DNA of 64,000 nt from Saccharibacillus sp. O23 (lineage in GTDB: Bacteria > Bacillota > Bacilli > Paenibacillales > Paenibacillaceae), in contig NZ_NJDE01000010.1 in NCBI RefSeq assembly GCF_002205895.1, forward strand, positions 248,001-312,000, in the 5' to 3' direction. Within the stretch, counting starts at the first letter, position 1; each line of letters opens with the position of its first letter. The notes beneath the pieces are model-generated. The model did no database searches, had not been told where the DNA came from, and worked only from the letters and a program-made list of their open reading frames with translations. Of the stretch, positions 8,439 to 17,549 are shown one piece after another. The position numbers were made by a program, and so were the translations under genes.

Positions 8439-9362
8439 ATGGGCGTGCAAACCGGTAAGAACCTTATCGAAGTCGAAGGACTGAAGAAATATTTTAATGT
8501 AGGAAAAGGCAAAGTGCTCAAAGCGGTAGATAACTTGAACTTCTATATCCGCGAAGGCGAGACGCTCGGCATGGTAGGCGAATCCGGCTGCGGCAAATCG
8601 ACGGCCGGCCGTACCATTCTGCGGCTGTACGAGCCGACTGCGGGCAGCGTGCGCTTCAACGGAACCGATATCTATAAATTGTCGCCGGGCAAGATGAAAG
8701 CGATGCGCCGCGATATGCAGATGATCTTCCAAGATCCGTACGCTTCGCTGAATCCGCGCTTCACCGTATCCGATATCATCGGCGAAGCTCTGGACATTCA
8801 CAATATGGCGGGCAGCAAAGGAGAACGCAAAAAGCGGATCGAAGAGCTGTTGGATCTGGTCGGATTGAACACCGATCACGCGACGCGTTACCCGCATGAA
8901 TTCTCCGGCGGCCAACGGCAGCGGATCGGGATCGCCCGCGCGCTCGCGGTCAACCCGAAATTCATTATCTGCGACGAACCGATCTCGGCGCTCGACGTCT
9001 CCATTCAAGCGCAGGTCGTGAACCTGCTGCAAGAACTGCAAGAGCGTCTCGGCCTGACGTACTTGTTTATCGCGCACGATCTGTCGATGGTTAAGCACAT
9101 CAGCGATCGCGTAGCCGTGATGTATCTCGGCAAGATGGTCGAATTGGCGACCAGCGAGGAACTGTACAGCAATCCGGTCCATCCGTATACGAAATCGCTG
9201 CTCTCCGCTATTCCTGTTCCGGATCCGGAAGTGGAATCGCAGAGAAAGCGGATCTTGATGACGGCCGAAGGCGGCGGTCCGATCCGTTCGGCGGACGAAC
9301 AAACGGAAGATACGGCAATGGTGGAAGTTTCGCCGGGCCACTGGGTCGCAACGCCTTACTAA
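8439..9362 (+). CDS. oppF: Oligopeptide ABC transporter ATPase OppF, cysteine-less C-terminus
   Basis: 307 residues. Walker [10 protein letters not shown] at 47-55, signature FSGGQRQR, Walker [13 protein letters not shown], and the [17 protein letters not shown] segment that marks the OppD/OppF subfamily. In usual members this is followed by a domain with a GCxFxxRCPxxxxxC cysteine cluster ending in ACH. Here that block is replaced by a short acidic stretch ([15 protein letters not shown]) and the protein ends GHWVATPY with no cysteines. The partner gene oppD is absent from the operon, so the ATPase would have to work as a homodimer or borrow a partner encoded elsewhere. Confidence 0.85.
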   Translation: MGVQTGKNLIEVEGLKKYFNVGKGKVLKAVDNLNFYIREGETLGMVGESGCGKSTAGRTILRLYEPTAGSVRFNGTDIYKLSPGKMKAMRRDMQMIFQDPYASLNPRFTVSDIIGEALDIHNMAGSKGERKKRIEELLDLVGLNTDHATRYPHEFSGGQRQRIGIARALAVNPKFIICDEPISALDVSIQAQVVNLLQELQERLGLTYLFIAHDLSMVKHISDRVAVMYLGKMVELATSEELYSNPVHPYTKSLLSAIPVPDPEVESQRKRILMTAEGGGPIRSADEQTEDTAMVEVSPGHWVATPY

Positions 9363-9395
9363 GATTCGAACGCAAGACCGATCCTGAAGATCTTC

Positions 9396-9439
9396 AACCG
9401 TCTTTTCGCAGCGTATCCCGCTCGGAAAGACGGTTTTTT
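9396..9439 (+). terminator. Terminator of the opp operon
   Basis: Perfect 10-bp stem AACCGTCTTT (9396-9405) / AAAGACGGTT (9426-9435) with a 20-base loop and a T run to 9439. Confidence 0.85.
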
Positions 9440-9500
9440 GTTGTCTTTTCGGCGATAAGGTCCGAAAATGAACTTAGTTCCGAATCGGAAGAAAGTTACT

Positions 9501-9529
9501 TTGACGACTTGGGAGCGATTGGGTACAAT
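9501..9529 (+). promoter_or_regulatory. Sigma-A promoter of bshC
   Basis: TTGACG (9501-9506), 17-base spacer, TACAAT (9524-9529). It gives bshC a short leader and separates it from the opp operon. Confidence 0.7.
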
Positions 9530-9573
9530 CAAGAAGGGTTTAAGGAGACAGGAGACAGGAGGCAAGGCCAGAC

Positions 9574-11202
9574 ATGAATGTCATTCCGCAGGCGCTTCGC
9601 AAGGGTTCGGCCTTGGGAGAAGATTATGTGCGCGGTCAGCACGCGCATGAATTATACGAATACGATTTGCAAGACGAACAATCGCTGCGCCGTCGCGCCG
9701 AGTGGTTGGATGCTCCGCATCGGCCGCAGGCCGATCGGCACGAATTGGTTCGAGTATTGGCAGATTACAATGCCCGTTATAACGACGATGAGGCCGTACG
9801 CCGCTCGTTGGGGCAGTTGAAGCAAGAGAATGCGCTCGTCGTGGTCGGCGGCCAGCAGAGCGGATTGTTTACCGGTTCATTGTTGGTCGTCTACAAAGCG
9901 GCGACGATCGTGCATGCCGCGCGTTCGGCATCGGAGAAGCTCGGACGCGACGTGGTGCCGGTATTCTGGATCGCGGGCGAGGATCACGACTGGGACGAGG
10001 CGGATCATACCTACGTATTGACGTCGGAGCTCGAAGTACGCCGTCTGCGGATGGAGTCTTGGCACGACGGAAAGTCGTCGGTCAGCGCCGTGAAGGTGCC
10101 GGCGGAGAAATGGGAAGAGGCAATCGCGGAGTTGGAATCTACGCTTGCGGATTCGGCGTTCAAAGTCGAGCTGATCGCGATGCTGCGAAGCGAGCTGACC
10201 CGATCGTCGGATTTGAGCGAAGGGTTCGCGCGGCTGATCGGCCGATTGTTCGGCCGTTACGGCTTGGTTCTGGTCGATTCCGCCGATCCCGCGCTTCGCG
10301 CGCTGGAACGGCCGATGTTCGAACAACTGATCGTTCGCAGCGACGAATTCGAAGCGGCGTATCTCGAAGCGGCGGCACGCATCGAGAGCAGCGGTTACGA
10401 ACAGCAGGCGCAGGCGGTAGAAGGCGCGGCCAACTTGTTTTACATTCACGAAGGACAGCGTCTGCTGCTGTTTAAGCAGGACGGCAAATTCTTGGATCGT
10501 CGCGGCAGTATCGTGCTGACTCGGGAAGAGCTGCTCGAACGTCTGGAGCGATGTCCCGAGTGTTTCAGCAATAACGTATTGACCCGGCCTCTGATGCAGG
10601 ACTATCTGTTCCCGGTGCTGCAAGCCGTGCTCGGACTCGGCGAGGTCGCTTACTGGGCCGGCACCAAAGACGGTTTCGAGACCGCGGGCATGCAGATGCC
10701 GATCCTGCTGCCGCGCATGTCGTTCACGCTGCTGGATTCGTCGACGAAAAAGCATATGGAGCAGTATTCGTTAAGTTTCGAAGACGTTATGGAGCGTTTC
10801 GCGGAGCGCAAAGAAGCTTGGCTGGCGGAGCAGGACAAACTGGGCATGGACGATTTGTTCGAACAAGCCAAAAACGAGTTCGCGCGGATTTACGAGCCCG
10901 TCATTCATCGCCTTGAAGAGCTTCAGCCGGGGCTTACCCGTCTAGGCGAGACCAATCGCGCCAAGATTCTCGATCAGATCGTCTTTTTGCAGGATAAGAC
11001 CAAGCAGACGATCGCCCGGCAGAACGAAGCCGAGCTGCGCCGTTGGGACCGGATTTATAAGACGCTGTTCCCGCTCGACCGTCCGCAGGAGCGCGTGTAT
11101 AACGTCTTTTATATCCTGAACCGTTACGGTCCGGATTGGATCGATCGGCTGATGGACGTCGAACCGGATTTGACGGGCGCGCACCGCATTCTCGAAGCGT
11201 GA
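9574..11202 (+). CDS. bshC: Bacillithiol biosynthesis cysteine-adding enzyme
   Basis: 542 residues, the usual BshC length. It adds cysteine to glucosaminyl-malate in the last step of bacillithiol synthesis. Recognised from VVVGGQQSGLFTGSLLVVYKA near residue 90, FWIAGEDHDWDEADH (the family's His/Asp-rich signature), and the long C-terminal coiled coil. It has its own promoter and a terminator after it. The RBS AGGAGG (9557-9562) is 11 bases from the ATG. In bacilli bshC normally follows panE and DUF3397 directly; here the opp genes intervene. Confidence 0.93.
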   Translation: MNVIPQALRKGSALGEDYVRGQHAHELYEYDLQDEQSLRRRAEWLDAPHRPQADRHELVRVLADYNARYNDDEAVRRSLGQLKQENALVVVGGQQSGLFTGSLLVVYKAATIVHAARSASEKLGRDVVPVFWIAGEDHDWDEADHTYVLTSELEVRRLRMESWHDGKSSVSAVKVPAEKWEEAIAELESTLADSAFKVELIAMLRSELTRSSDLSEGFARLIGRLFGRYGLVLVDSADPALRALERPMFEQLIVRSDEFEAAYLEAAARIESSGYEQQAQAVEGAANLFYIHEGQRLLLFKQDGKFLDRRGSIVLTREELLERLERCPECFSNNVLTRPLMQDYLFPVLQAVLGLGEVAYWAGTKDGFETAGMQMPILLPRMSFTLLDSSTKKHMEQYSLSFEDVMERFAERKEAWLAEQDKLGMDDLFEQAKNEFARIYEPVIHRLEELQPGLTRLGETNRAKILDQIVFLQDKTKQTIARQNEAELRRWDRIYKTLFPLDRPQERVYNVFYILNRYGPDWIDRLMDVEPDLTGAHRILEA

Positions 11203-11292
11203 ACCGGTACGGCGAAAAAAGCCGAACGATCGGCCGAGTCGGGAAGTTTAACCTGCAAGTTTTTTCGGCTTGAAGAACAGCGCAAACAAGAG

Positions 11293-11339
11293 CCAGGACG
11301 TTTCTCCCGGACATACGGGAGCGACGGCCTGGTTTTTTT
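11293..11339 (+). terminator. Terminator after bshC
   Basis: Long interrupted hairpin built from CCAGG...CTCCCG (from 11293) and CGGGAG...GCCTGG, with an ACATA loop near 11311-11315, ending in seven T at 11333-11339. A second inverted repeat AAGCCGA / TCGGCTT lies just upstream (about 11219-11271). Confidence 0.75.
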
Positions 11340-11411
11340 CGTGAAAACCGGAGGATACAGCCAGAAAAAACGTAAAATCCGGCGAAAAAACGTGGAATTT
11401 GCAGAAGGACT

Positions 11412-11440
11412 TTGATTTCGGGCGTCGAATCTATTATGCT
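11412..11440 (+). promoter_or_regulatory. Promoter of the dcw cluster
   Basis: TTGATT (11412-11417), 17-base spacer, TATGCT (11435-11440), immediately followed by the MraZ-type repeats. Confidence 0.6.
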
Positions 11441-11444
11441 GTAA

Positions 11445-11470
11445 GTGGTGGAAAGTGGTGTGAAGTGGAG
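11445..11470 (+). promoter_or_regulatory. MraZ operator: three 10-bp-spaced direct repeats
   Basis: GTGGTG (11445-11450), GTGGTG (11455-11460) and GTGGAG (11465-11470) recur with exact 10-bp spacing, one helical turn. MraZ is known to bind short TGGG/GTGG-type direct repeats spaced 10 bp in its own promoter. The array lies just downstream of the -10, fitting autorepression of the cluster. A fourth GTGGG (11486-11490) lies 21 bp further on. Confidence 0.75.
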
Positions 11471-11497
11471 GAGAAAGGACAAGGAGTGGGTCCGACG

Positions 11498-11935
11498 ATG
11501 TTTATGGGTGAATATCGGCATAACATCGACGACAAAGGTCGCATTATTATGCCGGCCAAGTTCCGGGAAAAGTTAGGAACGGTCTGTATCGTGACTCGCG
11601 GCTTAGACCATTGTCTTTTCGTTTACTCCGAGCAGGAATGGGGAAATCTCGAAAGCAAGCTGAACAACCTGCCTTTGATGAAGTCCGATGCGCGGGCCTT
11701 TACCCGGTTCTTTTTCTCGGGCGCGGCGGAATGCGAATGGGACAAGCAGGGGAGGGCGAATCTTCCCGTCAATCTTCGGGAATACGCGCAGTTGGCCAAA
11801 GAGTGCGTCGTCATCGGCGCCGGCAGCCGAGTGGAGATCTGGAGCCGCGAGCGCTGGGAAGAGTATTACCGGCAGTCCGAGGAATCTTTCGGGGACATCG
11901 CGGAGAAATTATCCGATTTCGATATCGATTTTTAA
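11498..11935 (+). CDS. mraZ: Transcriptional regulator MraZ
   Basis: 145 residues from ATG 11498 ([22 protein letters not shown]), the standard MraZ start; the frame is open further upstream but that part covers the operator repeats. It contains two AbrB/SpoVT-like swapped-hairpin halves: the first around [13 protein letters not shown], the second around [16 protein letters not shown] with the conserved [17 protein letters not shown]. First gene of the division and wall cluster; in other bacteria it represses its own promoter and modulates rsmH. Confidence 0.95.
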   Translation: MFMGEYRHNIDDKGRIIMPAKFREKLGTVCIVTRGLDHCLFVYSEQEWGNLESKLNNLPLMKSDARAFTRFFFSGAAECEWDKQGRANLPVNLREYAQLAKECVVIGAGSRVEIWSRERWEEYYRQSEESFGDIAEKLSDFDIDF

Positions 11936-11983
11936 TCCGACAATAATTCAACATGGGACATGTAACGTCTGGGGGATACGAAT

Positions 11984-12940
11984 TTGTTTCATCACATCAC
12001 GGTGCTTAAAGAAGAAGCGGTCGAAGGCCTGAATATCAAGCCGAACGGCATTTACGTCGACTGCACGCTCGGAGGAGCGGGGCATAGCGCGTTGATCGCG
12101 TCCAAGTTGGGGGAAAGCGGACGCCTCGTCGCGTTCGATCAGGACGATTGGGCGCTCGAAAACGCGCGCGAGAAGCTGGCGGCCTACGGCGACCGCGTAA
12201 CGCTCGTGAAGACTAATTTCCGCGAGTTGGAAAACGCGCTTCGGCAGGCGGGCGTTCCGGAAGACGAAGAGGGAATACCGAAAGTCGACGGATTCCTGTT
12301 CGATCTGGGCGTATCCTCGCCGCAGTTCGACGAAGCTTCGCGCGGATTCAGCTACAATCACGAAGCGCCGCTGGATATGCGAATGGACCAATCTTCCGAA
12401 TTGACGGCCAAGATCATCGTCAACGAATGGCCGGAAGAAGAAATCACGCGTATCCTGTACCGTTACGGCGAAGAGAAGTTTTCCCGCCGCATCGCGGGCA
12501 AGATCGGTCAACATCGGGCGAAGAAACCGATCGAGACGACGACGGAACTCGCGGAGATCATCAAGGAAGGCATTCCGGCAGCGGCCAGAAGAACGGGCGG
12601 CCATCCGGCCAAACGGAGTTTCCAAGCCCTGCGCATTGCCGTGAACGACGAACTCTCGGCGTTCGAAGACGCGCTGCATGCCGTCGTGCGCTGCTTGTCT
12701 CCGGGCGGACGGGTCAGCGTCATCACGTTCCATTCGCTCGAAGACCGGATCTGTAAACAGATTCTGCTCGAGTATACGGGCAAAAACGTCGCTCCTCCCG
12801 GATTCCCGGTCGAGGTGTACGAAGGCCCGAACAGTATCAAACTGGTGAACCGCAAACCGATTGCGCCTTCCGACGCGGAGATCGAAGCCAATCCGCGGGC
12901 GCGGTCCGCGAAGCTTAGAGTGGCGGAGAAGACCAAGTAA
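11984..12940 (+). CDS. rsmH: 16S rRNA (cytosine-N4)-methyltransferase
   Basis: 318 residues from TTG 11984, with GGGGGA upstream. Methylates N4 of C1402 in 16S rRNA using SAM. The SAM-binding loop GGAGHS is at residues 30-35, followed by [19 protein letters not shown] and LDMRMD, both diagnostic. The C-terminus has [10 protein letters not shown] and the usual KLRVAEK ending. Second gene of the dcw cluster, 48 bases after mraZ. Confidence 0.95.
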   Translation: MFHHITVLKEEAVEGLNIKPNGIYVDCTLGGAGHSALIASKLGESGRLVAFDQDDWALENAREKLAAYGDRVTLVKTNFRELENALRQAGVPEDEEGIPKVDGFLFDLGVSSPQFDEASRGFSYNHEAPLDMRMDQSSELTAKIIVNEWPEEEITRILYRYGEEKFSRRIAGKIGQHRAKKPIETTTELAEIIKEGIPAAARRTGGHPAKRSFQALRIAVNDELSAFEDALHAVVRCLSPGGRVSVITFHSLEDRICKQILLEYTGKNVAPPGFPVEVYEGPNSIKLVNRKPIAPSDAEIEANPRARSAKLRVAEKTK

Positions 12941-12973
12941 ACAGCGTTTATTCCAAGACGAGGAGATTGATCT

Positions 12974-13390
12974 ATGGCACAGACACGCGGAAATCTTGCG
13001 ATCCGGGAACGAGAGCAGCAACAGAATTCGATTTCGCAGCAGTACCGGCAAAAGACGACGGTTGTGACCCGCCGGGCCGAACTTCCTTTGAGGGAAAAAA
13101 TGCTTTATCTGTTCAGCGTAGCGGTCGCAGTAGCTTTGTGCAGCATTATCGCTTGGCGATATGTACATATCTATGACCTGAACCATCAGATCGCATCCGT
13201 TCAGAGCGAGACCGTTCGGTTGAACAAAGACATCGCGCAGGCCGAACGCGACAGACAGGAACTTCGTCAGAGCATCGTGCCGACGGCGCTGTCGATGGGA
13301 CTCGTTCAGGCGACGGAACACGAACCGATCTTCGTCGACCGCAAGAGCGGCGAAAGTTCGCAACCGAAAACCGAAGACGGAAACAAGTAG
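12974..13390 (+). CDS. ftsL: Cell division protein FtsL
   Basis: 138 residues, preceded by GAGGAG. Bitopic: a basic cytoplasmic N-terminus, one membrane segment at about residues 43-64 (LFSVAVAVALCSIIAW), then an extracellular coiled coil (NHQIASVQSETVRLNKDIAQ) and an acidic/polar tail. Such proteins pair with DivIC and DivIB in the divisome. Identification rests on topology, coiled coil and position between rsmH and the division transpeptidase gene. Confidence 0.85.
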   Translation: MAQTRGNLAIREREQQQNSISQQYRQKTTVVTRRAELPLREKMLYLFSVAVAVALCSIIAWRYVHIYDLNHQIASVQSETVRLNKDIAQAERDRQELRQSIVPTALSMGLVQATEHEPIFVDRKSGESSQPKTEDGNK

Positions 13391-13538
13391 GGCATGTACG
13401 TAAACTTCGAAGGAAACGGATTTACGCGGATTTTTACATCGTTATCGGTCAGCGTACTAAAGGAGTCGAACGGATTCCGGCGCGAGCGTCGGGGTCCGGG
13501 CGGCAGCGTAAAGGGATACGGCAGGAGGTTCCAACGCC

Positions 13539-15944
13539 ATGCTAAATAAAAGAGTAAAAATGCGAACGCTGTTAATCGGAGGGGGGATCACCCTCTTTTT
13601 TCTCGTTCTGGTCGGAAGGATCTTCTTCCTGCAGGTCGTCCAGCATGATTTCTGGCATACGACGGCCGTCAAGCAATGGTCGACGTCCAAAGTGCTGACG
13701 GCCGTCCGCGGCGCGATCACGGACCGCAACGGCAAAGAATTGGCTGTCGATTCGCCGGCTTACTCGGTCGTCGTGGAACCGAATATCATCAATCAACGCG
13801 GAACCGCGGACGACGTGGTGAAGATTCTGCACGACAAGCTCGGCGTAAGCGAAGACAAGCTTCGCGAGTTGGTGAATCGCAAATACGACAAAGACAGCCC
13901 TATAGGCGCTTACAAAAAAGGCGACTACAGCTTTTGGGTGGAAGTGCGGCCGCAAGGTTGGAAAATCGACGGCGATCTCAAAGCCGAGATCCAGACGGCG
14001 ATCGCGGGCGTGCAAACGGCCAAAGGGTTGGACAAGACGACCGATATCGGCATCGTGTTCGACGATCAGGTCAAGCGTTTCTATCCGCAGCATACGCTGG
14101 CGGCGAACGTTCTGGGCTATATGGATAACGAAGGCAATCCCAAATACGGAATCGAGTCGTTTTTCGAAGATCAGCTCAAAGGCCTAGACGGCAAAATCGG
14201 TTATCAGAAAGACGCCAAAGGCGTCGTGCTGCCGGATGCCAAAAGCGAAATCGTCGCGCCCAAAGACGGCAGCTCTATTCAATTGACGCTCGACAGCACG
14301 ATTCAGTTTTACGCCGAGCAGGCGGCCAAAAAAGCGTACGAAAAATATCAACCGAAAAGCGTCTCGGTCATCGCGGCGGATCCGAATACGATGGACATTC
14401 TGGCGATGGTCCATATGCCTACGTTCGATCCGAACAACTATTCCGCGACGAAAGCTTTGGAAGATTTCAACAACTTGGCCGTGACGGCGATGTACGAACC
14501 GGGTTCGACGTTCAAAATCGTCACCTTGTCGGCGGCGGTGCAGGAAGGCAAGTTCAATCCCAACGATACGTACCAATCGGGCGTAATCCGCGTGGGCGGC
14601 CGCAATATCCACGACGTAGGACGGAACTGGGGCGTGATCTCTTATCTCGACGGCGTCAAGCATTCCAGTAACGTCGCGTTCGTCAAACTCGGGTTGGAGA
14701 AAGTCGGGACCAACAAATTGACCGAATATATCAAAAACTTCGGGTTCGGCGAAAAAACGGGCATCCAACTGCCGGGCGAACTGGCGGGCACGATGAACGT
14801 GACGGACAAAAGTCCGCTCGGCGATCAAGCGTCGATCACGTTCGGCCATAACGTCTCTGTTACGCCGATCCAGCAGATTGCCGCGATCTCGGCCGTCGCC
14901 AACGGCGGACATCTGCTCAAGCCGCATATCGTGAAGTCGATCAGCAATCCGCAGACCGGGGAAGTCAAGAAAATGAACGACGTGGAGAAAGTCCGCGACG
15001 TCATCACGCCGCAAACCGCGAAAACGGTCAGCGGTTATCTGGAACAGGTCGTGTCCGACCAAAAGATCGGTACGGGCCGCAACGCGTATATTCCGGGTTA
15101 CCGAGTGGCGGGCAAGACCGGTACGGCGGAGAAGACCGGTACCGTCAAAAGCGACGGAAGCGTCTACGACAAGAACCGCGCGGTCGTTTCCTTTATCGGT
15201 TACGCGCCGGCGGACGATCCCAAAGTCGCGATCTTCTTCATGATCGACGAACCGAACGATCCCAAAGCGGGCGGCGGTTCGGCGGCGGCTCCTTACGTCA
15301 AAGAAATCATGTCGCAGACGCTGGAGTATATGGGCGTTCCGAAGAAATTTTCGGACAAAGAGATCTCGGCGCAGAACGAAGAGAAGTCCGAATCCGGCGA
15401 CGCGCAGCTCAAAGTCGCCGCTCCGAGCTTGGTCAAGATGAGCTTGAACGACGCCAAAACCAAACTGCTTAACGAAGGGGTCGCTTATGAGCAGATCGGT
15501 GCCGGAGCATCGGTGATCGAACAGTATCCGGCAGCCGGAGCCGCGATGTACGCCGGGCAGAAGATCTATCTGCTGACGGAACACAAAGACGAAATGAACG
15601 TGCCGGATCTGACCGGACTGTCGCTTCGCGACGCGGTCGATATTCTGAAGCTGCTGGACGTCTCGATCAGTACTCGGGGATCGGGTTACGTGGCTTCGCA
15701 AAAGTTGACCAAAGATAGCGAAGGCAAGCGGGTAGTCGTGTTGAATTTGAAATCGGCGGCGGCTACCGTGACCGGCATCGACGATACGGAATCGGCCGAC
15801 ATGTCTACCGGCGGCGAAGCCGTAGCGGACGATCCGGAAGAGAACGGCGAAGAGTCGGACGGCAGCGGGGCGAAGGAGCAGGGATCGGATGCGGAAGCGC
15901 CGACGGAGCCTGCTCCGGAGAGCGATGCCGCGCCGCTCAACTGA
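13539..15944 (+). CDS. pbpB: Division-specific class B penicillin-binding protein with two PASTA domains
   Basis: 801 residues. One N-terminal membrane anchor (about 10-30), a dimerisation domain with RGAITDRNGKELA, then the transpeptidase: S323-T-F-K326, S376-S-N378 and K526-T-G. Two PASTA repeats follow from about residue 625 to 745, and an acidic Glu/Ser/Ala-rich tail ends the protein. It cross-links septal peptidoglycan. In Bacillus a second paralogue, spoVD, follows this gene; here murE follows directly. With a single copy, the vegetative PBP2B role is the safer call. Confidence 0.9.
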   Translation: MLNKRVKMRTLLIGGGITLFFLVLVGRIFFLQVVQHDFWHTTAVKQWSTSKVLTAVRGAITDRNGKELAVDSPAYSVVVEPNIINQRGTADDVVKILHDKLGVSEDKLRELVNRKYDKDSPIGAYKKGDYSFWVEVRPQGWKIDGDLKAEIQTAIAGVQTAKGLDKTTDIGIVFDDQVKRFYPQHTLAANVLGYMDNEGNPKYGIESFFEDQLKGLDGKIGYQKDAKGVVLPDAKSEIVAPKDGSSIQLTLDSTIQFYAEQAAKKAYEKYQPKSVSVIAADPNTMDILAMVHMPTFDPNNYSATKALEDFNNLAVTAMYEPGSTFKIVTLSAAVQEGKFNPNDTYQSGVIRVGGRNIHDVGRNWGVISYLDGVKHSSNVAFVKLGLEKVGTNKLTEYIKNFGFGEKTGIQLPGELAGTMNVTDKSPLGDQASITFGHNVSVTPIQQIAAISAVANGGHLLKPHIVKSISNPQTGEVKKMNDVEKVRDVITPQTAKTVSGYLEQVVSDQKIGTGRNAYIPGYRVAGKTGTAEKTGTVKSDGSVYDKNRAVVSFIGYAPADDPKVAIFFMIDEPNDPKAGGGSAAAPYVKEIMSQTLEYMGVPKKFSDKEISAQNEEKSESGDAQLKVAAPSLVKMSLNDAKTKLLNEGVAYEQIGAGASVIEQYPAAGAAMYAGQKIYLLTEHKDEMNVPDLTGLSLRDAVDILKLLDVSISTRGSGYVASQKLTKDSEGKRVVVLNLKSAAATVTGIDDTESADMSTGGEAVADDPEENGEESDGSGAKEQGSDAEAPTEPAPESDAAPLN

Positions 15945-16061
15945 CAATCGCACAGCCCGGGCCTGCCTTCGGCGGACTCGGGCATTTTGCGGCCCGGGCA
16001 TGGAGGCATGCGGTCCGGGGCGCTTGATCCACGATTCGAACAGAAGAAGGAGAGAATGAAT

Positions 16062-17549
16062 ATGCAATTGCAACAATTGGCGGAACGATTGGTGACCGCG
16101 AGATTGATCGGCAGCGGAGCAGCGGAATGTACGGGGATCGAGATCGATTCCCGCAAAGTGAGCGCGGGCGATTTGTTTATTTGCCTGCCTGGATTTACGG
16201 TGGACGGCCATGATTATGCCAAACAGGCGGAAGAGAAAGGCGCGGTCGCGCTTGTCGTGGAACGCGAACTCGACACCGCGCTGCCGCAGATTCTCGTTCG
16301 CGACAGCCGGATGGCGATGGCGGTGCTGGCGAATGCGGTATTCGACGAACCGAGCCGCAAGATGCGCATGATCGGCGTGACCGGAACCAACGGCAAGACG
16401 ACGACGACGTACCTGATCGAAAAAATCATGGCGGATCATGGCGTAAAGACCGGCTTGATCGGCACGATTCAGATGCGCTACGACGGCGAGACGTTCCCGA
16501 TGTCGGGCACGACGCCCGAATCGCTCGGGTTGCAGCGTTCGCTCGCGGATATGGCCGGACGCGGCGTGCAATGCTGCGTGATGGAGGTCTCTTCCCATGC
16601 GCTGGAACAAGGAAGGGTCAAAGGCACCGATTACCGCACGGCGGTATTTACCAATTTGACGCAGGATCATCTGGATTATCATCATACGATGGAAGAGTAC
16701 CGCGCGGCCAAAGGACTGTTCTTCGCCCGTTTGGGCAACGCGCTGCCGGCGGACCTTTCCGAACGCAAATACGCGGTGCTGAACGCGGACGACGAAGCGT
16801 CGGCCGAATTCGCCAAAGTGACGGCCGCCGAAGTCATGACCTACGGCGTCGAAGCGAGCTGCGACGTTCGCGCTTCGCAGATCAAGATCACGGCGCAAGG
16901 CACGTTTTTCCATGTCGAGACTTTCCGCGGTTCCGCGGATATCCAACTGCGCATGGTCGGCAAGTTCAACGTCTATAACGCGCTGGCCGCAATCTCGGCC
17001 GCGCTGATCGAGGGCGTAGAGTTGGCAGACATCAAACGGAGCTTGGAGTCGGTAGCGGGCGTGGACGGCCGCGTCGAAGCGGTCGATGCCGGACAGCCTT
17101 TCGCGATCATCGTCGACTACGCGCATACGCCGGACGGATTGGAGAACGTGCTGCGTACCGTGGTCGAATTCGCGGAAAAACGCGTGATCTGCGTGTTCGG
17201 CTGCGGCGGAGACCGCGATCGCACCAAACGTCCGATCATGGGACGCATCGCGGTGAAATACAGCGATTTGACGTTCGTGACGTCGGACAATCCGCGCACC
17301 GAAGATCCGGACGCGATTCTGCGCGATATCGAAGCCGGCCTGATCGAAGACGGAGTGGACGCGAAGCGCTACCGGCTGGTCGTGGATCGGGCGGAAGCGA
17401 TTCGCCTCGCCGTTGCCGAAGCGCAGCCGGGCGACGTCGTTCTGATTGCGGGCAAAGGGCATGAAACCTACCAGTTGGTCGGCAAACAAGTGCTGGACTT
17501 CGACGATCGGATCGTCGCGGCGGAAGCGGTAAGGGGAGTCGTCAAGTGA
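16062..17549 (+). CDS. murE: UDP-MurNAc-L-Ala-D-Glu:meso-diaminopimelate ligase
   Basis: 495 residues from ATG 16062, chosen over ATG 16056 because AAGGAG (16047-16052) then lies 9 rather than 3 bases away. Adds the third amino acid to the peptidoglycan stem peptide. ATP-binding loop GVTGTNGKTTTTY; the DNPR motif inside TSDNPRTEDPDAI marks specificity for meso-diaminopimelate rather than lysine. Its end overlaps murF by 4 bases (GTGA), so translation is coupled. Confidence 0.95.
   Translation: MQLQQLAERLVTARLIGSGAAECTGIEIDSRKVSAGDLFICLPGFTVDGHDYAKQAEEKGAVALVVERELDTALPQILVRDSRMAMAVLANAVFDEPSRKMRMIGVTGTNGKTTTTYLIEKIMADHGVKTGLIGTIQMRYDGETFPMSGTTPESLGLQRSLADMAGRGVQCCVMEVSSHALEQGRVKGTDYRTAVFTNLTQDHLDYHHTMEEYRAAKGLFFARLGNALPADLSERKYAVLNADDEASAEFAKVTAAEVMTYGVEASCDVRASQIKITAQGTFFHVETFRGSADIQLRMVGKFNVYNALAAISAALIEGVELADIKRSLESVAGVDGRVEAVDAGQPFAIIVDYAHTPDGLENVLRTVVEFAEKRVICVFGCGGDRDRTKRPIMGRIAVKYSDLTFVTSDNPRTEDPDAILRDIEAGLIEDGVDAKRYRLVVDRAEAIRLAVAEAQPGDVVLIAGKGHETYQLVGKQVLDFDDRIVAAEAVRGVVK

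Noticed and set aside
15945-16061. Remnant of spoVD between pbpB and murE
   Set aside because: The gap is GC-rich with GCCCGGGC repeats, but no translated frame resembles a penicillin-binding protein.
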